Part shown: one piece after another, positions 24,383-33,571 of the stretch
Layout of the letters: every line of letters begins with the position of its first letter
How positions within the stretch are numbered: position 1 is the first letter of the stretch
Program-made: the position numbers and the translations under genes
The notes under the pieces: model-generated
Database searches by the model: none
Told to the model about the DNA's origin: nothing
The model's input: the letters and a program-made list of their open reading frames with translations, nothing else
Assembly (NCBI RefSeq): GCF_007992435.1
Contig: NZ_BKAG01000050.1
Span: forward strand, 1-49,889
DNA from: Prosthecobacter gellanilyticus
GTDB lineage: Bacteria > Verrucomicrobiota > Verrucomicrobiia > Verrucomicrobiales > Verrucomicrobiaceae
Direction: 5' to 3'
Length of the DNA stretch: 49,889 nucleotides

Positions 24383-27300
24383 TCACTCGTGCGTGATCGC
24401 CTCATCCAGGTTCAAAACCAGGGTCGCCACCAGGGATCCCGCCGCCAGCTCAGCCAGAGATTTCCCCTGGTCAGAGGCCGTTTCCAGATACTCCGCCGCC
24501 TCCTGCGGTGCCTTCTGGTAGTGCGCCAGCGCGCGCTGCCACTCCCGCTGCAGCACCGCACGCTCATCAGCCTCCGGCGCCCTCGCCAGCACCCGCTCGT
24601 AGAGCCAGTCGAGACGCCTCGCACTGTCCTTCATCTCCAGCATCTGCCGCGCCAGCTCCCGGGACGCCATCAGGATGGTCCGGTCATTCAGCAGCGTCAG
24701 CGCCTGCAGCGGTGTGTTCGTGCGGGTCATGCCCACCTCGCAGACACGACGCTGCGCGCTATCAAACAAAAAGGTCGGGGCGATGCTCCGCCGCCAGAAT
24801 GCATACAGCGTGCGCCGGTTCTGCGCATCACCCTCGCTCGGCGCATAGGTGAAGCGCCCCATGAAGTTCTCCTCCCACACACCGTCCGGCTGATACGGCC
24901 TCACTGGCGGCCCACCCAGCGCCGGATTCAGCAGTCCTGAAACCGCCAGCGCCGCATCCCTCAGCATCCACGAAGGCAGCCGGAACCTCGGCCCACGACC
25001 TAACAAACGATTCTCTGGATCCAACGGTGAACCCTGAACAGCGAACTCTGAACTCTGCTGATACGTCTCACTCATCACGATGAGCTTGATCAGGTGCTTC
25101 ACATCCCAGCCATGCTCCATGAAGTCCACCGCCAGCCAGTCCAGCAGTTCCGGATGCGTGGGCCGCTGCCCCTGCAGACCAAAATCATCCGGCGTGCGCA
25201 CCAGCCCTGCCCCGAAAAGCATCTGCCACACATGATTCACAAACACGCGCGCCGTCAGCGGATTGTCCTTGGAGGTGATCCACTTCGCCAGTCCCGCACG
25301 ATCTCGCGCCAGCCCTTCCGGCCAGGGAGCGATCGCCGGCGGCACACCGGCCGTGACCTTCTCACCCTTCTTGTCCCACACACCACGCACCAGGATGTTG
25401 GTGTCTCGCGGCACTTTTCGTTCGGCCAAAACCATCACATTCAGCTTGCCCGCCGCGGAATTCACCTCCTTGAGCTGTGCCGCTGCACGAGCGAGCGACT
25501 CCTTCGCCACCTGATAAGGCGCATGATCCTCCAGGAACTGCGCAAACAGGCGCTCGCGCAGCTTTTCACCCACCTCAGAAGCCGCCGCCAGTTGCTCCAG
25601 CGGCGCAGCACCGATCTCATGCACCGCCGGCCCGGCCTGGTCCGTGGCTGACAAACGGAAGCGCGCGATGTTTGCATCCCCGTCCGTGGAGCGATGCCGC
25701 AGCTCAAAGATCAGTTCCTCATCTACCTCCAGCATCAGCGGCTCCTTGAGCGCAAACAGCGCCGTGTGCGGCTTGTCCTTCGGCCCCGTCTTCGTCGTCC
25801 AGCCATTGCGCGGATCATCATCCAGCGTGCCTGCTACGGCTCCATACTCACGCGCCTTGCTCTTGCCGCCTTCAAAGTCCGCCACAGCATCCGCCACCAC
25901 GATGTCACGGATCTGCGAGCTCCCCCGCCTGCGCACCTGCACCTTGATGTCCGTCAGAATGAACTCGCCTGATTTCCCAGGTGAAAGCACCCCGTTCACC
26001 GGCATCACTTCCAGCTTCAGGCCCATCACGCGCGGCAGCTTCACCCCCGTGACGAGCCGGTAGTCATCCTGCTTCAAGCTCGGCCCGCTCGCCAGCACAC
26101 TGCCGTCCTTCTGCGTCGTCAAAATCGTGCCTTCCTGGGACTCCACATGTCCGCGCAGCACATGCCAGGCCTTAAAGCCGCTCCTCACATTCTGGCGCTT
26201 CGCTTCCAGCCACATCTCAAAAGGCTTCTGCGCATCCTCACGTGCCTTCGCCTCCACCGGCTTACGCTCATCCACCAGTGCCTGCGCCTCCGTCACCGCA
26301 CGCTTCGCATGGGGCGACTGATAGCTCATGTACGGCTTCGCATTCGAGCCCGCCGCCCCATCTTCATCGATGCTGTTAAAGAACGCGTTCAGGCTGTAAT
26401 AATCTGCATGCGTGATGGGATCAAACTTGTGCGAGTGGCACTGCGTGCAGCCTAACGTCAAACCCAACCACGCTGATCCCGTCGTGTTCACACGGTCGAT
26501 CACATAATCGATCCTCGACTCCTCCTTGTCGCGACCACCTTCGCCATTCGTCATGTGATTGCGATGAAAGCACGTCGCCAGCTTCTGCTCAGGCGTCGCA
26601 TTCGGAATCAGGTCTCCCGCAAACTGCTCCAGCGTGAACTGATCAAAGGGTTTGTTCGCATTGAAGGACTCCACCACATAGTCACGCCAGGGCCAGTTCG
26701 TCCGCGTGGCATCCGCCTGAAACCCGTCCGTATCCGCATACCGCGCCACATCCAGCCACCACATCGCCATTCGCTCCCCGAAGTGCGGCGAAGCGAGCAG
26801 GGTATCCACATGCTTTTCATAATCGAAACTTCCTGAGCCTGCGGAGGCTTGACGCGGAGACACGGAGAGGGAAGACGCGGAGACCACTGCAACTTGGCCA
26901 TCGCCATCTCCAGTTGTCTTCCGTTCTTCCTCTCCGTGTCTCCCCTTCTCCGCGTCTCCGTGTCTTTCTTCGACCGGAGCCATCCCGGTGATATCAAACG
27001 ACAACCTCCTCTTCAGCGTGTGCGCCGGCGCCTTGGGCGAAAGGGAGAGCCCTTCCTTGGCCAGGCGGGCCTTCACAAAATGATCCACCGGATGCCCCTG
27101 CGCCAGTTGCTTCACCGGCTTCTCAAAAGCCCAGTGTTTTCCCCACACTGCGCCTTCGCTGATCCAGCGCTTTAAAATGTCCACCTGCTCCGGTTTCAGC
27201 GCCGCCTTGTGAGACTTCGGCGGCGGCATGATTTCATCCGGATCACTCGTGATGATGCGCGCGATCAGATCACTCATCTCAGGCTTCCCCGCCTTGATCA

Positions 27301-27484
27301 CCGCCAGCGCGCCTTCATGCGTGTCCAGCCGCAGATCCGCCTTCCGGTGGGACTCATCCTGCCCATGACAGCTCAGGCAGTTGTCCGAAAGGATCGGCAG
27401 CACATCCCGGCTGAAATGCACCGTCCCCGCCGAAAGCGACGAAACCGCGAAAAGAAAACCAGGGCCGAAAAGACGGATCAACAT
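24383..27484 (-). CDS. planctomycete-type cytochrome protein (PSCyt1-DUF1549-DUF1553)
   Basis: 1033 residues with a signal peptide (1-20). Domains: PSCyt1 cytochrome-like domain with CLSCH (36-40, heme site) and IMPPPKSHKAAL; DUF1549 (about 220-420) with GERMAMWWLDVARYADTDGF and a second CTQCH; a beta-rich middle domain (about 480-640); and DUF1553 (about 735-1010) with NPLTARVFVNHVWQMLFGAG, FGLQGQRPTHPELLDWLA and NTPLQALTLLND. The family is common in Planctomycetes and Verrucomicrobia, is exported, and is suspected to act in polysaccharide breakdown; its biochemistry is unproven. Odd: residues about 171-219, between PSCyt1 and DUF1549, are encoded by a palindromic repeat (26847-26970) that keeps the frame. 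No DUF1501 gene follows. Confidence 0.92.
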   Translation of the reverse strand: MLIRLFGPGFLFAVSSLSAGTVHFSRDVLPILSDNCLSCHGQDESHRKADLRLDTHEGALAVIKAGKPEMSDLIARIITSDPDEIMPPPKSHKAALKPEQVDILKRWISEGAVWGKHWAFEKPVKQLAQGHPVDHFVKARLAKEGLSLSPKAPAHTLKRRLSFDITGMAPVEERHGDAEKGRHGEEERKTTGDGDGQVAVVSASSLSVSPRQASAGSGSFDYEKHVDTLLASPHFGERMAMWWLDVARYADTDGFQADATRTNWPWRDYVVESFNANKPFDQFTLEQFAGDLIPNATPEQKLATCFHRNHMTNGEGGRDKEESRIDYVIDRVNTTGSAWLGLTLGCTQCHSHKFDPITHADYYSLNAFFNSIDEDGAAGSNAKPYMSYQSPHAKRAVTEAQALVDERKPVEAKAREDAQKPFEMWLEAKRQNVRSGFKAWHVLRGHVESQEGTILTTQKDGSVLASGPSLKQDDYRLVTGVKLPRVMGLKLEVMPVNGVLSPGKSGEFILTDIKVQVRRRGSSQIRDIVVADAVADFEGGKSKAREYGAVAGTLDDDPRNGWTTKTGPKDKPHTALFALKEPLMLEVDEELIFELRHRSTDGDANIARFRLSATDQAGPAVHEIGAAPLEQLAAASEVGEKLRERLFAQFLEDHAPYQVAKESLARAAAQLKEVNSAAGKLNVMVLAERKVPRDTNILVRGVWDKKGEKVTAGVPPAIAPWPEGLARDRAGLAKWITSKDNPLTARVFVNHVWQMLFGAGLVRTPDDFGLQGQRPTHPELLDWLAVDFMEHGWDVKHLIKLIVMSETYQQSSEFAVQGSPLDPENRLLGRGPRFRLPSWMLRDAALAVSGLLNPALGGPPVRPYQPDGVWEENFMGRFTYAPSEGDAQNRRTLYAFWRRSIAPTFLFDSAQRRVCEVGMTRTNTPLQALTLLNDRTILMASRELARQMLEMKDSARRLDWLYERVLARAPEADERAVLQREWQRALAHYQKAPQEAAEYLETASDQGKSLAELAAGSLVATLVLNLDEAITHE
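26847..26970. repeat. palindromic repeat inserted in frame in the DUF1553 gene
   Basis: GACGCGGAGACACGGAGAGG at 26851 and its counterpart CTCCGCGTCTCCGTGTC ending at 26964 form the outer arms, with further GCGGAGAC and TCTCCGTGTCTCC units inside. The host protein reads through it as HGDAEKGRHGEEERK ... SASSLSVSPRQASA. Repeats that translate to DTETRRHGDTE-like strings are widespread in bacterial genomes; here another frame gives KDTETRRRGDTER. Confidence 0.7.
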
Positions 27485-27588
27485 GTGAGATAGCTAAAGA
27501 TGCCCCAAACAACGCCACTGACCATGCATCGTGCCAGCATTGGCTTTGGAAAATCCGAGCACACCCTCCTCCGCCGTCCCAAAAACAG

Positions 27589-28041
27589 GTTGGATCTGGT
27601 TGGATTGACTTGGATCGACCTGTGCACCCCGAGGTCCTCCCCCCCCGCACACATTCAAGACCAGGTTGGATCCAGTCGGATCGACTCGGATTCCTGCCCA
27701 GCGTCCCGCAGTGAAGCGCGCCAGCAAAGTAGCCATCACACTCCGTGTGATGAGCCCACGACTCCGCCAACTCCATCCACCATCGCCCCCTCCTCCACGT
27801 CGGATCCAGTCGGATTGCCTCGGATCGGTCCTCCCGCTTCTGAAACCACCGTCCACAACGGTAAACGACTGTAAACCATCCATTCTCCGAAGCATTCTGC
27901 GAAGGACGAACCGTCAACGGCTCCTGCCCCTTCCCATCCTCCAAAACTCCAGCTCTCCTGTAAAAAAGCGCACTCATAGCCCTCCACCCTCCCCTCGTTT
28001 TCGTCTCCAGCAAACAGTCCCATTCGGCCCCTTTGGACACC
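27589..28041 (-). repeat. dispersed repeat block, copy 2 (10-bp-phased ATCCGA arrays)
   Basis: Inverted partner of the block at 3328-3939, filling most of the 653-bp gap between two genes. Shared parts: CCCCTTTGGACACC (28028-28041), the near-identical block (27864-27980), three 27-bp arrays (27799-27825, 27665-27691, 27589-27615) and the hairpin CATCACAC-TCC-GTGTGATG (27734-27752). In the last array the three ATCCGA units have all become ATCCAA. A minus-strand frame is open across it (stop inside the DUF1553 gene), but it reads mainly repeat sequence and is not called a gene. Confidence 0.75.
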
Positions 28042-28137
28042 GTAATCATCCACCACCCTGGAGTCCGAAGCCTTGGCGAAGGACTCTCCACCAGCCTAAC
28101 AAATCATCAATCATAAATCATCAATCAGAAATCCCCC

Positions 28138-30771
28138 TCACCTCCTCTTCACCACCTCCCGCCACTCTTCCACCTCGGCCGGCCCCGTCTCCCCAGGATG
28201 CTTTTTCACCCACGCCTGATGACAATTCAGCCCCAGCCTCGCCACCCCGGAGAGGTGCCCCTTGTCAGCACGGGCCTCCTTGCTCTCCATCTCCTTGTGC
28301 CACAGCTCGACCGCCAGTTTCAGCGCCTCTTCGGCACGGCCCTGCTTCAGACGAATCTCGCACATGGACTGCAGATCCTCATGCCATCTCAGGTAGTTCG
28401 CCCCGCGTCTGCCTGAGCGCTCGCTGCTCAGCTGGTAAGTCTCAAAAGCCCCGTCCAGATCCCCGGCCTGGGTCTGCGCATCCGCCAGCCGCTGCAGAGA
28501 CTCCCCCATGCGCGTCACATTCCCCAGTTCGTCCGCGATGCGGTAGGCCTCACGCGCATGGGCGATGGCCTCCACGTGCTTTTTCGCGCGGCTTTCATAG
28601 CTGGCCAGATCACAAAGCGCATCCACCTGCGCATCACGCAGCGTCTGCAGACTTCCTGGAGTCTTCAAGGCCTCGGCCGTGGGTGCGAGCTGGGACACCG
28701 TCGCATGCGCCTCGCTCGCATGCTGGATGGCCGCGTCCACCTTCCCAGCATTGGAGGCCGCCACCCCCAGCGCCAGCAGCGCCGTGATAAGCGGCCTCGG
28801 ATCATCTCCGCCCTGGATCTTCAGCCGCTCCACCCGGGCTGCCAGCACGTCCATCGCCTTCTGGAAATGGCCGCGATCGCGCATCACCTCGATCAGCTTG
28901 TCTTCGACCCACTCATGGCGCCCTTTGATGGTCGGCTCATCACGCAGCATCTCCAGCGCATCCGCGGCCACACGCTCCGCCATGTCATACTCCTTGGCCT
29001 CCCTTAGCGCATCGATGCAGGACGCCCTGACACTGAAAACAGTGGTCGCAGGCAGGTCCAGTCCCTTCATCTCCTCCAGCACCTCGCGCGCCGCTTTCGA
29101 GGCCTTCACCGGCTGTTCGAGCTTGGTCCATGCACGCACCAGCTGCCGCTTGGTCATGAACCAAAAACCCGAGCGCCCCTTTCCCTGCTCAGTCAATCGC
29201 TTCAAAAGATCTTCCACCAAGGGCGGCGCGGAACTCCTCGCCCCATGATCGATCGTCTTGGTCAAAAAGGCCAGCTCTGCGTCCAGGGCGATCTGGCTGT
29301 CGCGCCCATGAATCTTGCCGAGCGCTTTCATGTGCGCCTGGATCAGAGGCAGCGCCAGTTTGCGCTCGCCCATGGCCTCATAGAGCCAGCCCACACGCCT
29401 GTAGAGCTCTGCCTGCAGCGCAGGGTCATGACTCAGCTCATCGATCGTCTGCTGGCTGTTCTCCAGCGCCAGCTTCATCGCCTCAGGATTCCTGCCGTTG
29501 AAGATCTCCGTGGCCACGCGGTCCAGCATCGCCGTCAGGAAACCCACCGCCTGCTGCGCGCGGGCTGACTCCTGCTGGGCGCGTGCAGACTCCGTCTCCG
29601 CCACACGCTGTGCCAGCCGCGCCTCATGCGCCTGCCACAGCGCCACGGCCGCGCCGCCGCAGATCGCGCAAAGGCACACACAGGCGGCGGCAAACACCAG
29701 CCGGTTTCTCTTGATCCATCGTCCGGCCAGATACGAAAGGCTCGGAGGTCGTGCCAGCACAGGCTCATCCCGCAGGAAGTGCTCCACATCCGCCATCAGC
29801 AAGGCCACGCTGTCGTAGCGGCGGTCGCGCTCATTCTCCAGCGCCTTCAGGATGATCCAGTCCAGATCCACCGGGATCCCTGTCACATGCTTCAGTGCCT
29901 TCTGCTGCATGGCCTCGCGCACTGCCGTCATCTTCACCGTCTCCGTCACTTTCACGGAGGGCCGCACAGGCCGCTCATCATTGAGGATGCGCAGCATCTC
30001 CGTGACGCTCGTCGTCTCCTTCACCAGGGAGTGATAGGGCAGAGACCCCGTCAGCATCTCATAAAACAGCACCCCGAGCGCATACACATCACTGCGGATG
30101 TCGATGTCCTTGCTCCCGGCGAGCTGCTCCGGAGACATGTAGAGAGGCGTGCCCATCACATGCCCCACGCGCGTGAAGAAAGCCTCCTGCATCGGCATGC
30201 CCGTCATCGCCTTGGCGATTCCGAAGTCGATGATCTTCGGCACCGGCTTTCCATCCACCTCGGCCACCAGGATGTTGGAGGGCTTCAGGTCGCGATGGAT
30301 CATCCCCTTCTGGTGCGCATGCTGCACACCGCCGCACACATCCCGGAACAGGGCCACTCGATCCTGCCACGGCAGCGCCTTATCCTGGCAGTAGTCCGTC
30401 AGCGCCTTGCCGCGAACCAATTCCATGGCAAAATACGGCCGCCCGTCATGCGTGACACCTGCATCCAGCAGCGCCGCGATGTGCGGGTGCTCCATGCTCG
30501 CCAGCGCCTGCTGCTCCAGGCTGAACCGCGCTAGCACCTGCGCCGTGTCCATGCCGCGCTTCAGCACCTTCAGCGCCACATCGCGCCGCACCGGCTCCGT
30601 CTGCTCCGCACGCCAGACAAAGCCGAATCCCCCCTCGCCCAGACACTCCACCAGCCGGTACGGGCCGATGAATCCATCCACCCCGGCTTCCTGCATCTCC
30701 TCATCCGCGATCATCTGCGCCAGGATGTCCCGCTCATTGCCCGCGATGAGGTTGTAGTGAGGGTTCGACAT
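28138..30771 (-). CDS. membrane Ser/Thr protein kinase with TPR-like C-terminus
   Basis: 877 residues. Kinase domain about 36-335: Gly-rich loop GEGGFG (45-50), Lys68 in VALKVL, catalytic HRDLKPSN (159-166), DFG (182-184) and GTPLYMSPEQ (207-216), all intact. One membrane helix at about 358-379, then a coiled Ala/Gln/Glu stretch and a long helical region with TPR-like pairs (LYRRVGWLYEAMGERKLALP and later units), which would lie outside the membrane. The gene starts 12 bp after the ECF sigma gene. Such kinase/ECF pairs are common in Planctomycetes and Verrucomicrobia; the signal is unknown. Confidence 0.93.
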   Translation of the reverse strand: MSNPHYNLIAGNERDILAQMIADEEMQEAGVDGFIGPYRLVECLGEGGFGFVWRAEQTEPVRRDVALKVLKRGMDTAQVLARFSLEQQALASMEHPHIAALLDAGVTHDGRPYFAMELVRGKALTDYCQDKALPWQDRVALFRDVCGGVQHAHQKGMIHRDLKPSNILVAEVDGKPVPKIIDFGIAKAMTGMPMQEAFFTRVGHVMGTPLYMSPEQLAGSKDIDIRSDVYALGVLFYEMLTGSLPYHSLVKETTSVTEMLRILNDERPVRPSVKVTETVKMTAVREAMQQKALKHVTGIPVDLDWIILKALENERDRRYDSVALLMADVEHFLRDEPVLARPPSLSYLAGRWIKRNRLVFAAACVCLCAICGGAAVALWQAHEARLAQRVAETESARAQQESARAQQAVGFLTAMLDRVATEIFNGRNPEAMKLALENSQQTIDELSHDPALQAELYRRVGWLYEAMGERKLALPLIQAHMKALGKIHGRDSQIALDAELAFLTKTIDHGARSSAPPLVEDLLKRLTEQGKGRSGFWFMTKRQLVRAWTKLEQPVKASKAAREVLEEMKGLDLPATTVFSVRASCIDALREAKEYDMAERVAADALEMLRDEPTIKGRHEWVEDKLIEVMRDRGHFQKAMDVLAARVERLKIQGGDDPRPLITALLALGVAASNAGKVDAAIQHASEAHATVSQLAPTAEALKTPGSLQTLRDAQVDALCDLASYESRAKKHVEAIAHAREAYRIADELGNVTRMGESLQRLADAQTQAGDLDGAFETYQLSSERSGRRGANYLRWHEDLQSMCEIRLKQGRAEEALKLAVELWHKEMESKEARADKGHLSGVARLGLNCHQAWVKKHPGETGPAEVEEWREVVKRR

Positions 30772-30783
30772 GTCCGGAGGACC

Positions 30784-31509
30784 TTAGAAAGCTTTGAAGA
30801 GATCCAGCATCTCCTGACGGATCACATCCGCATCACGGGTGCCCAGCGTCAGGGCCAGCTCATCCTCAATCCGCGCCCGGTAATGCCGGCGCATGCGAAA
30901 CACACTCTGGCGAAACGCCGCGTAGCTCATGCCGTTCTTCACGGCTGCCTGCGCCAGCGTCTCATCATTCACCGTCTGCGTCAGATACACGATGAACAGT
31001 CCGAATCGCTCCTCCTGCCCCTGGCTCACATACTCCAGCCGCAGCGCTGCCAGGCTCCGCTCCAGAAGGCTGCGCGCCCATTCACGGTTGTAGAGAGTCT
31101 CGATGTCCGCTCCCTCGGAAGCCACCTGTAGATAGCGCTCCTCGGCCCCGTCTCCGGATGAAAAGCTCAGCGGCTCCACACCCGCACCGCGTTTGAGAGC
31201 CGTCTTGCTGCGCCAGACTTTGATGCGGTAACGCTCATACGCGACCAGCAGAAACGAACGCAGCTTGCCCAGGCTCTGATCAGCTTTCAGCAAAGCCTCG
31301 TTCTGCAGCACAGACTCGAAGAAGCCCTGCACCGAGTCCTCGGCATCATGCACATTCAAGCCACTCTGACGGGCCACGATGTAGAGAGGCGTCCAGTACG
31401 CTTTGCACAGCGCCTCCAGGGCCACCTTCACATCCGCCTCCGTGCCCTCACGCAGCGCCTGGAGCAGCGTCCAGCGCGTCGCAGGGAAATGGGAGGAAGC
31501 ATCAGCCAT
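30784..31509 (-). CDS. ECF-type RNA polymerase sigma factor
   Basis: 241 residues. Region 2 is seen in LEALCKAYWTPLYIVARQSG and HDAEDSVQGFFESVL (the D-A-E/D-D-x-x-Q core), followed by LGKLRSFLLVAYERYRIKVWR; region 4 has LAQAAVKNGMSYAAFRQSVFRMRRHYR, a helix-turn-helix. The 70-residue stretch between regions 2 and 4 is longer than in classical ECF factors, as in kinase-linked groups. It directly precedes the kinase gene, suggesting control by phosphorylation instead of an anti-sigma factor (inference from known pairs). Confidence 0.88.
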   Translation of the reverse strand: MADASSHFPATRWTLLQALREGTEADVKVALEALCKAYWTPLYIVARQSGLNVHDAEDSVQGFFESVLQNEALLKADQSLGKLRSFLLVAYERYRIKVWRSKTALKRGAGVEPLSFSSGDGAEERYLQVASEGADIETLYNREWARSLLERSLAALRLEYVSQGQEERFGLFIVYLTQTVNDETLAQAAVKNGMSYAAFRQSVFRMRRHYRARIEDELALTLGTRDADVIRQEMLDLFKAF

Positions 31510-31596
31510 GGGAAAAACGAAAGGAGGACGGGACTGGGAGATCCCGGCCCCCGGTTGACTTGGGAACCAGCCCTTTAACGAAACTCCCTGGAGAAA

Positions 31597-33327
31597 TCAA
31601 TCTCGGGATGATGTGGTGATGCCAAGATTAGGGGGGTGAAAAGCAAGTCTGGCTGCGGCTGACAAGCCACCTCCACCCAAAACGACCTCCGGAGGTCCCG
31701 GTGCATCCTTCATCATCTCATCCATCGGCCCCAGCATCAGGCTCCAGCTCAATCCATGGCGATACCTCGATTTCCAAGCTCCGCGATGCACCAGCGTGTC
31801 CGCCGCGCCGTGCCTGAGATAGCCAAAGTGCCTTTTATGCGAAAGGGCCAGCCTCAGAGGCGAAAGGTCCTCCGTAAAGCTCACCAGATGCAGCGGCCTC
31901 ACCGGACCACGACCAGCTGCCTCTTCATACATGACAATAGCTGCCAGCGCCGTAGCCGCCGAACCCAGATCCACATCCCAGACCACCAAAGGCAGCGCTT
32001 CCTCACCATCCAGCACCGGCAGTTTCCGCATGAGTTGCACCAGCTCAGGATGCTGGTTCGCATCCACCTCCGTGATGACCTCCTCACTCGTCTCAGCATG
32101 ACGAATGCTCACACCATTCTCCTCATCGCGATGCAGCCGGTAGTGGCCGATCTTCTCCACCACTTCCGCGCTCTGGCGCTTCGGCGGCTTCACCGGATGC
32201 TCCGTGTCCTCTTCATGCAGGAAGGCGCGCTTCTCATGATACAGCGGCAGGAACCGATCTTCCAAAATGCTCTGCCTCACCTCACGCATCAGCTGATGGT
32301 AGAAATGAATGTTATGCTGCCCCACCAGCGTCCAGCCCAGCGTCTCCTGGGTCTTCGTGAGATGGTGGAGATAAGCTCGCGAATGCGTCACGCACACCGG
32401 GCAGCTGCAGGCCGCGTCCAGCGGCGTGTCCGCAAACTTAAACACCGACCTGCGCAGTTCCACGATCCCGCGTGACGTGAAGGCCGTGCCTCGCTTCGCC
32501 ACCTGCGTGGGGATGATGCAGTCAAACATGTCCACCCCACGATGCACCGCCTCCAGCAGATCCAGCGGCGTACCCACACCCATCAAGTAACGCGGCCGAT
32601 CCTCCGGCAGCAGCGCCGCCGTGAGCTCGCACACATCCTCGCGCTGATGCTTCTCCTCGCCCACGGCCAGACCACCGATGGCAAACCCGTCAAACGGCAT
32701 CTCAATCAGGCCCGCCGCGCTTTCCTTGCGCAGTTCAGGATACAAAGCTCCCTGCACAATCGCGAACATTGACTGTGGCGAGTCTTCACGCGCGGCCAGA
32801 CTGCGTGCCGCCCAGCGCTGCGTGACTTGCAACGCCTCGCGTGCCGCCGCTTCGTCCGCCGTGCTTGGGATGCACTGGTCCAGCACCATCATGATGTCAC
32901 TGCCGATGCTGCGCTGCATCTGGATGCTCAGCTCCGGGCTCAGCAGGATGCGGCGGTTGTCCACATAACTCTGAAACACTGCGCCCTTCTCCGTCATCGC
33001 CCGCGAGTTCGGCAGCGAGAAGATTTGATACCCGCCCGAGTCCGTGAGCACCGATCCCGGCCACTTCATGAACTTATGAATCCCGCCCATCCTCTCAAAC
33101 ACCTCCCCCCCCGGCCTCAGCAGCAGGTGATAGGTATTGGCTAACAAAATTTGCGATCCCGAAGCCTTCAGCGACTCCGGCGTCTGCGCCTTCACCGTCG
33201 CCTGCGTCCCCACCGGCATGAACAGCGGCGTCTCAATCACCCCATGCAGCGTCCTGAACGTCGCCGCACGCGCCCGCGAACCCGTCGCCCGGGCCTGCAG
33301 CTTAAAATCGAGTCGTGAAGAACTCAT
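31597..33327 (-). CDS. tgt: tRNA-guanine transglycosylase with MnmC-like C-terminal extension
   Basis: 576 residues; ordinary bacterial Tgt has about 375. Residues 1-375 are a full Tgt: GTQATVKAQTP, catalytic Asp96 in LTDSGGYQIFSL, GGLAVGE, nucleophile Asp269 in VDMFDCIIPT, and zinc ligands in CSCPVC (307-312). It exchanges G34 for a queuosine precursor in tRNA. Residues about 385-555 look like an MnmC-type methyltransferase: VVWDVDLGSAATALAAI is the SAM-binding loop, and LHLVSFTEDLSPLRLALSHK and GLSWSLMLGPMDEMM follow the family. The part that should follow PPEVV (a DPFSP-like catalytic strand and beyond) is missing; the tail reads GGGGLSAAARLAF and stops. Start overlaps a 61-codon ORF by ATGA. 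Confidence 0.9.
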   Translation of the reverse strand: MSSSRLDFKLQARATGSRARAATFRTLHGVIETPLFMPVGTQATVKAQTPESLKASGSQILLANTYHLLLRPGGEVFERMGGIHKFMKWPGSVLTDSGGYQIFSLPNSRAMTEKGAVFQSYVDNRRILLSPELSIQMQRSIGSDIMMVLDQCIPSTADEAAAREALQVTQRWAARSLAAREDSPQSMFAIVQGALYPELRKESAAGLIEMPFDGFAIGGLAVGEEKHQREDVCELTAALLPEDRPRYLMGVGTPLDLLEAVHRGVDMFDCIIPTQVAKRGTAFTSRGIVELRRSVFKFADTPLDAACSCPVCVTHSRAYLHHLTKTQETLGWTLVGQHNIHFYHQLMREVRQSILEDRFLPLYHEKRAFLHEEDTEHPVKPPKRQSAEVVEKIGHYRLHRDEENGVSIRHAETSEEVITEVDANQHPELVQLMRKLPVLDGEEALPLVVWDVDLGSAATALAAIVMYEEAAGRGPVRPLHLVSFTEDLSPLRLALSHKRHFGYLRHGAADTLVHRGAWKSRYRHGLSWSLMLGPMDEMMKDAPGPPEVVLGGGGLSAAARLAFHPPNLGITTSSRD

Positions 33328-33509
33328 GAGTTGTCGCCAGAATCTCCCTGCAGCACACGATCAATCGTGCCGAATGCCTTGGCCACGGCACCTTGTCCGT
33401 CGATCGGTTCCAGTAGTTCGCCTTGAGGAATAATGCCAGGCTTCCGCACCAGGCGCAGTTGATCTGTATTTAAAAGATAGAGGGCGGACATAAATGATTG
33501 GTAAAGCAT
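33324..33509 (-). CDS. small ORF coupled to tgt (hypothetical)
   Basis: 61 codons (54 from the second ATG). The stop overlaps the tgt start as ATGA, the classical coupling arrangement, which is the main reason to report it. Sequence SALYLLNTDQLRLVRKPGII has no family resemblance that I recognise, no signal and no membrane helix. It may be a leader peptide or a chance ORF. Confidence 0.35.
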   Translation of the reverse strand: MLYQSFMSALYLLNTDQLRLVRKPGIIPQGELLEPIDGQGAVAKAFGTIDRVLQGDSGDNS

Positions 33510-33571
33510 CCAGTTAGTCTTGCAACGAGCACAAGCTACGCGGCCAGCCTGTCAGCCCGCTGGGGGAATCG

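Noticed and set aside
27354..28091. 245-codon frame through repeat copy 2
   Set aside because: It runs from repeat DNA into the DUF1553 gene antisense and lacks family resemblance; only the 40-codon conserved part was kept as an observation.
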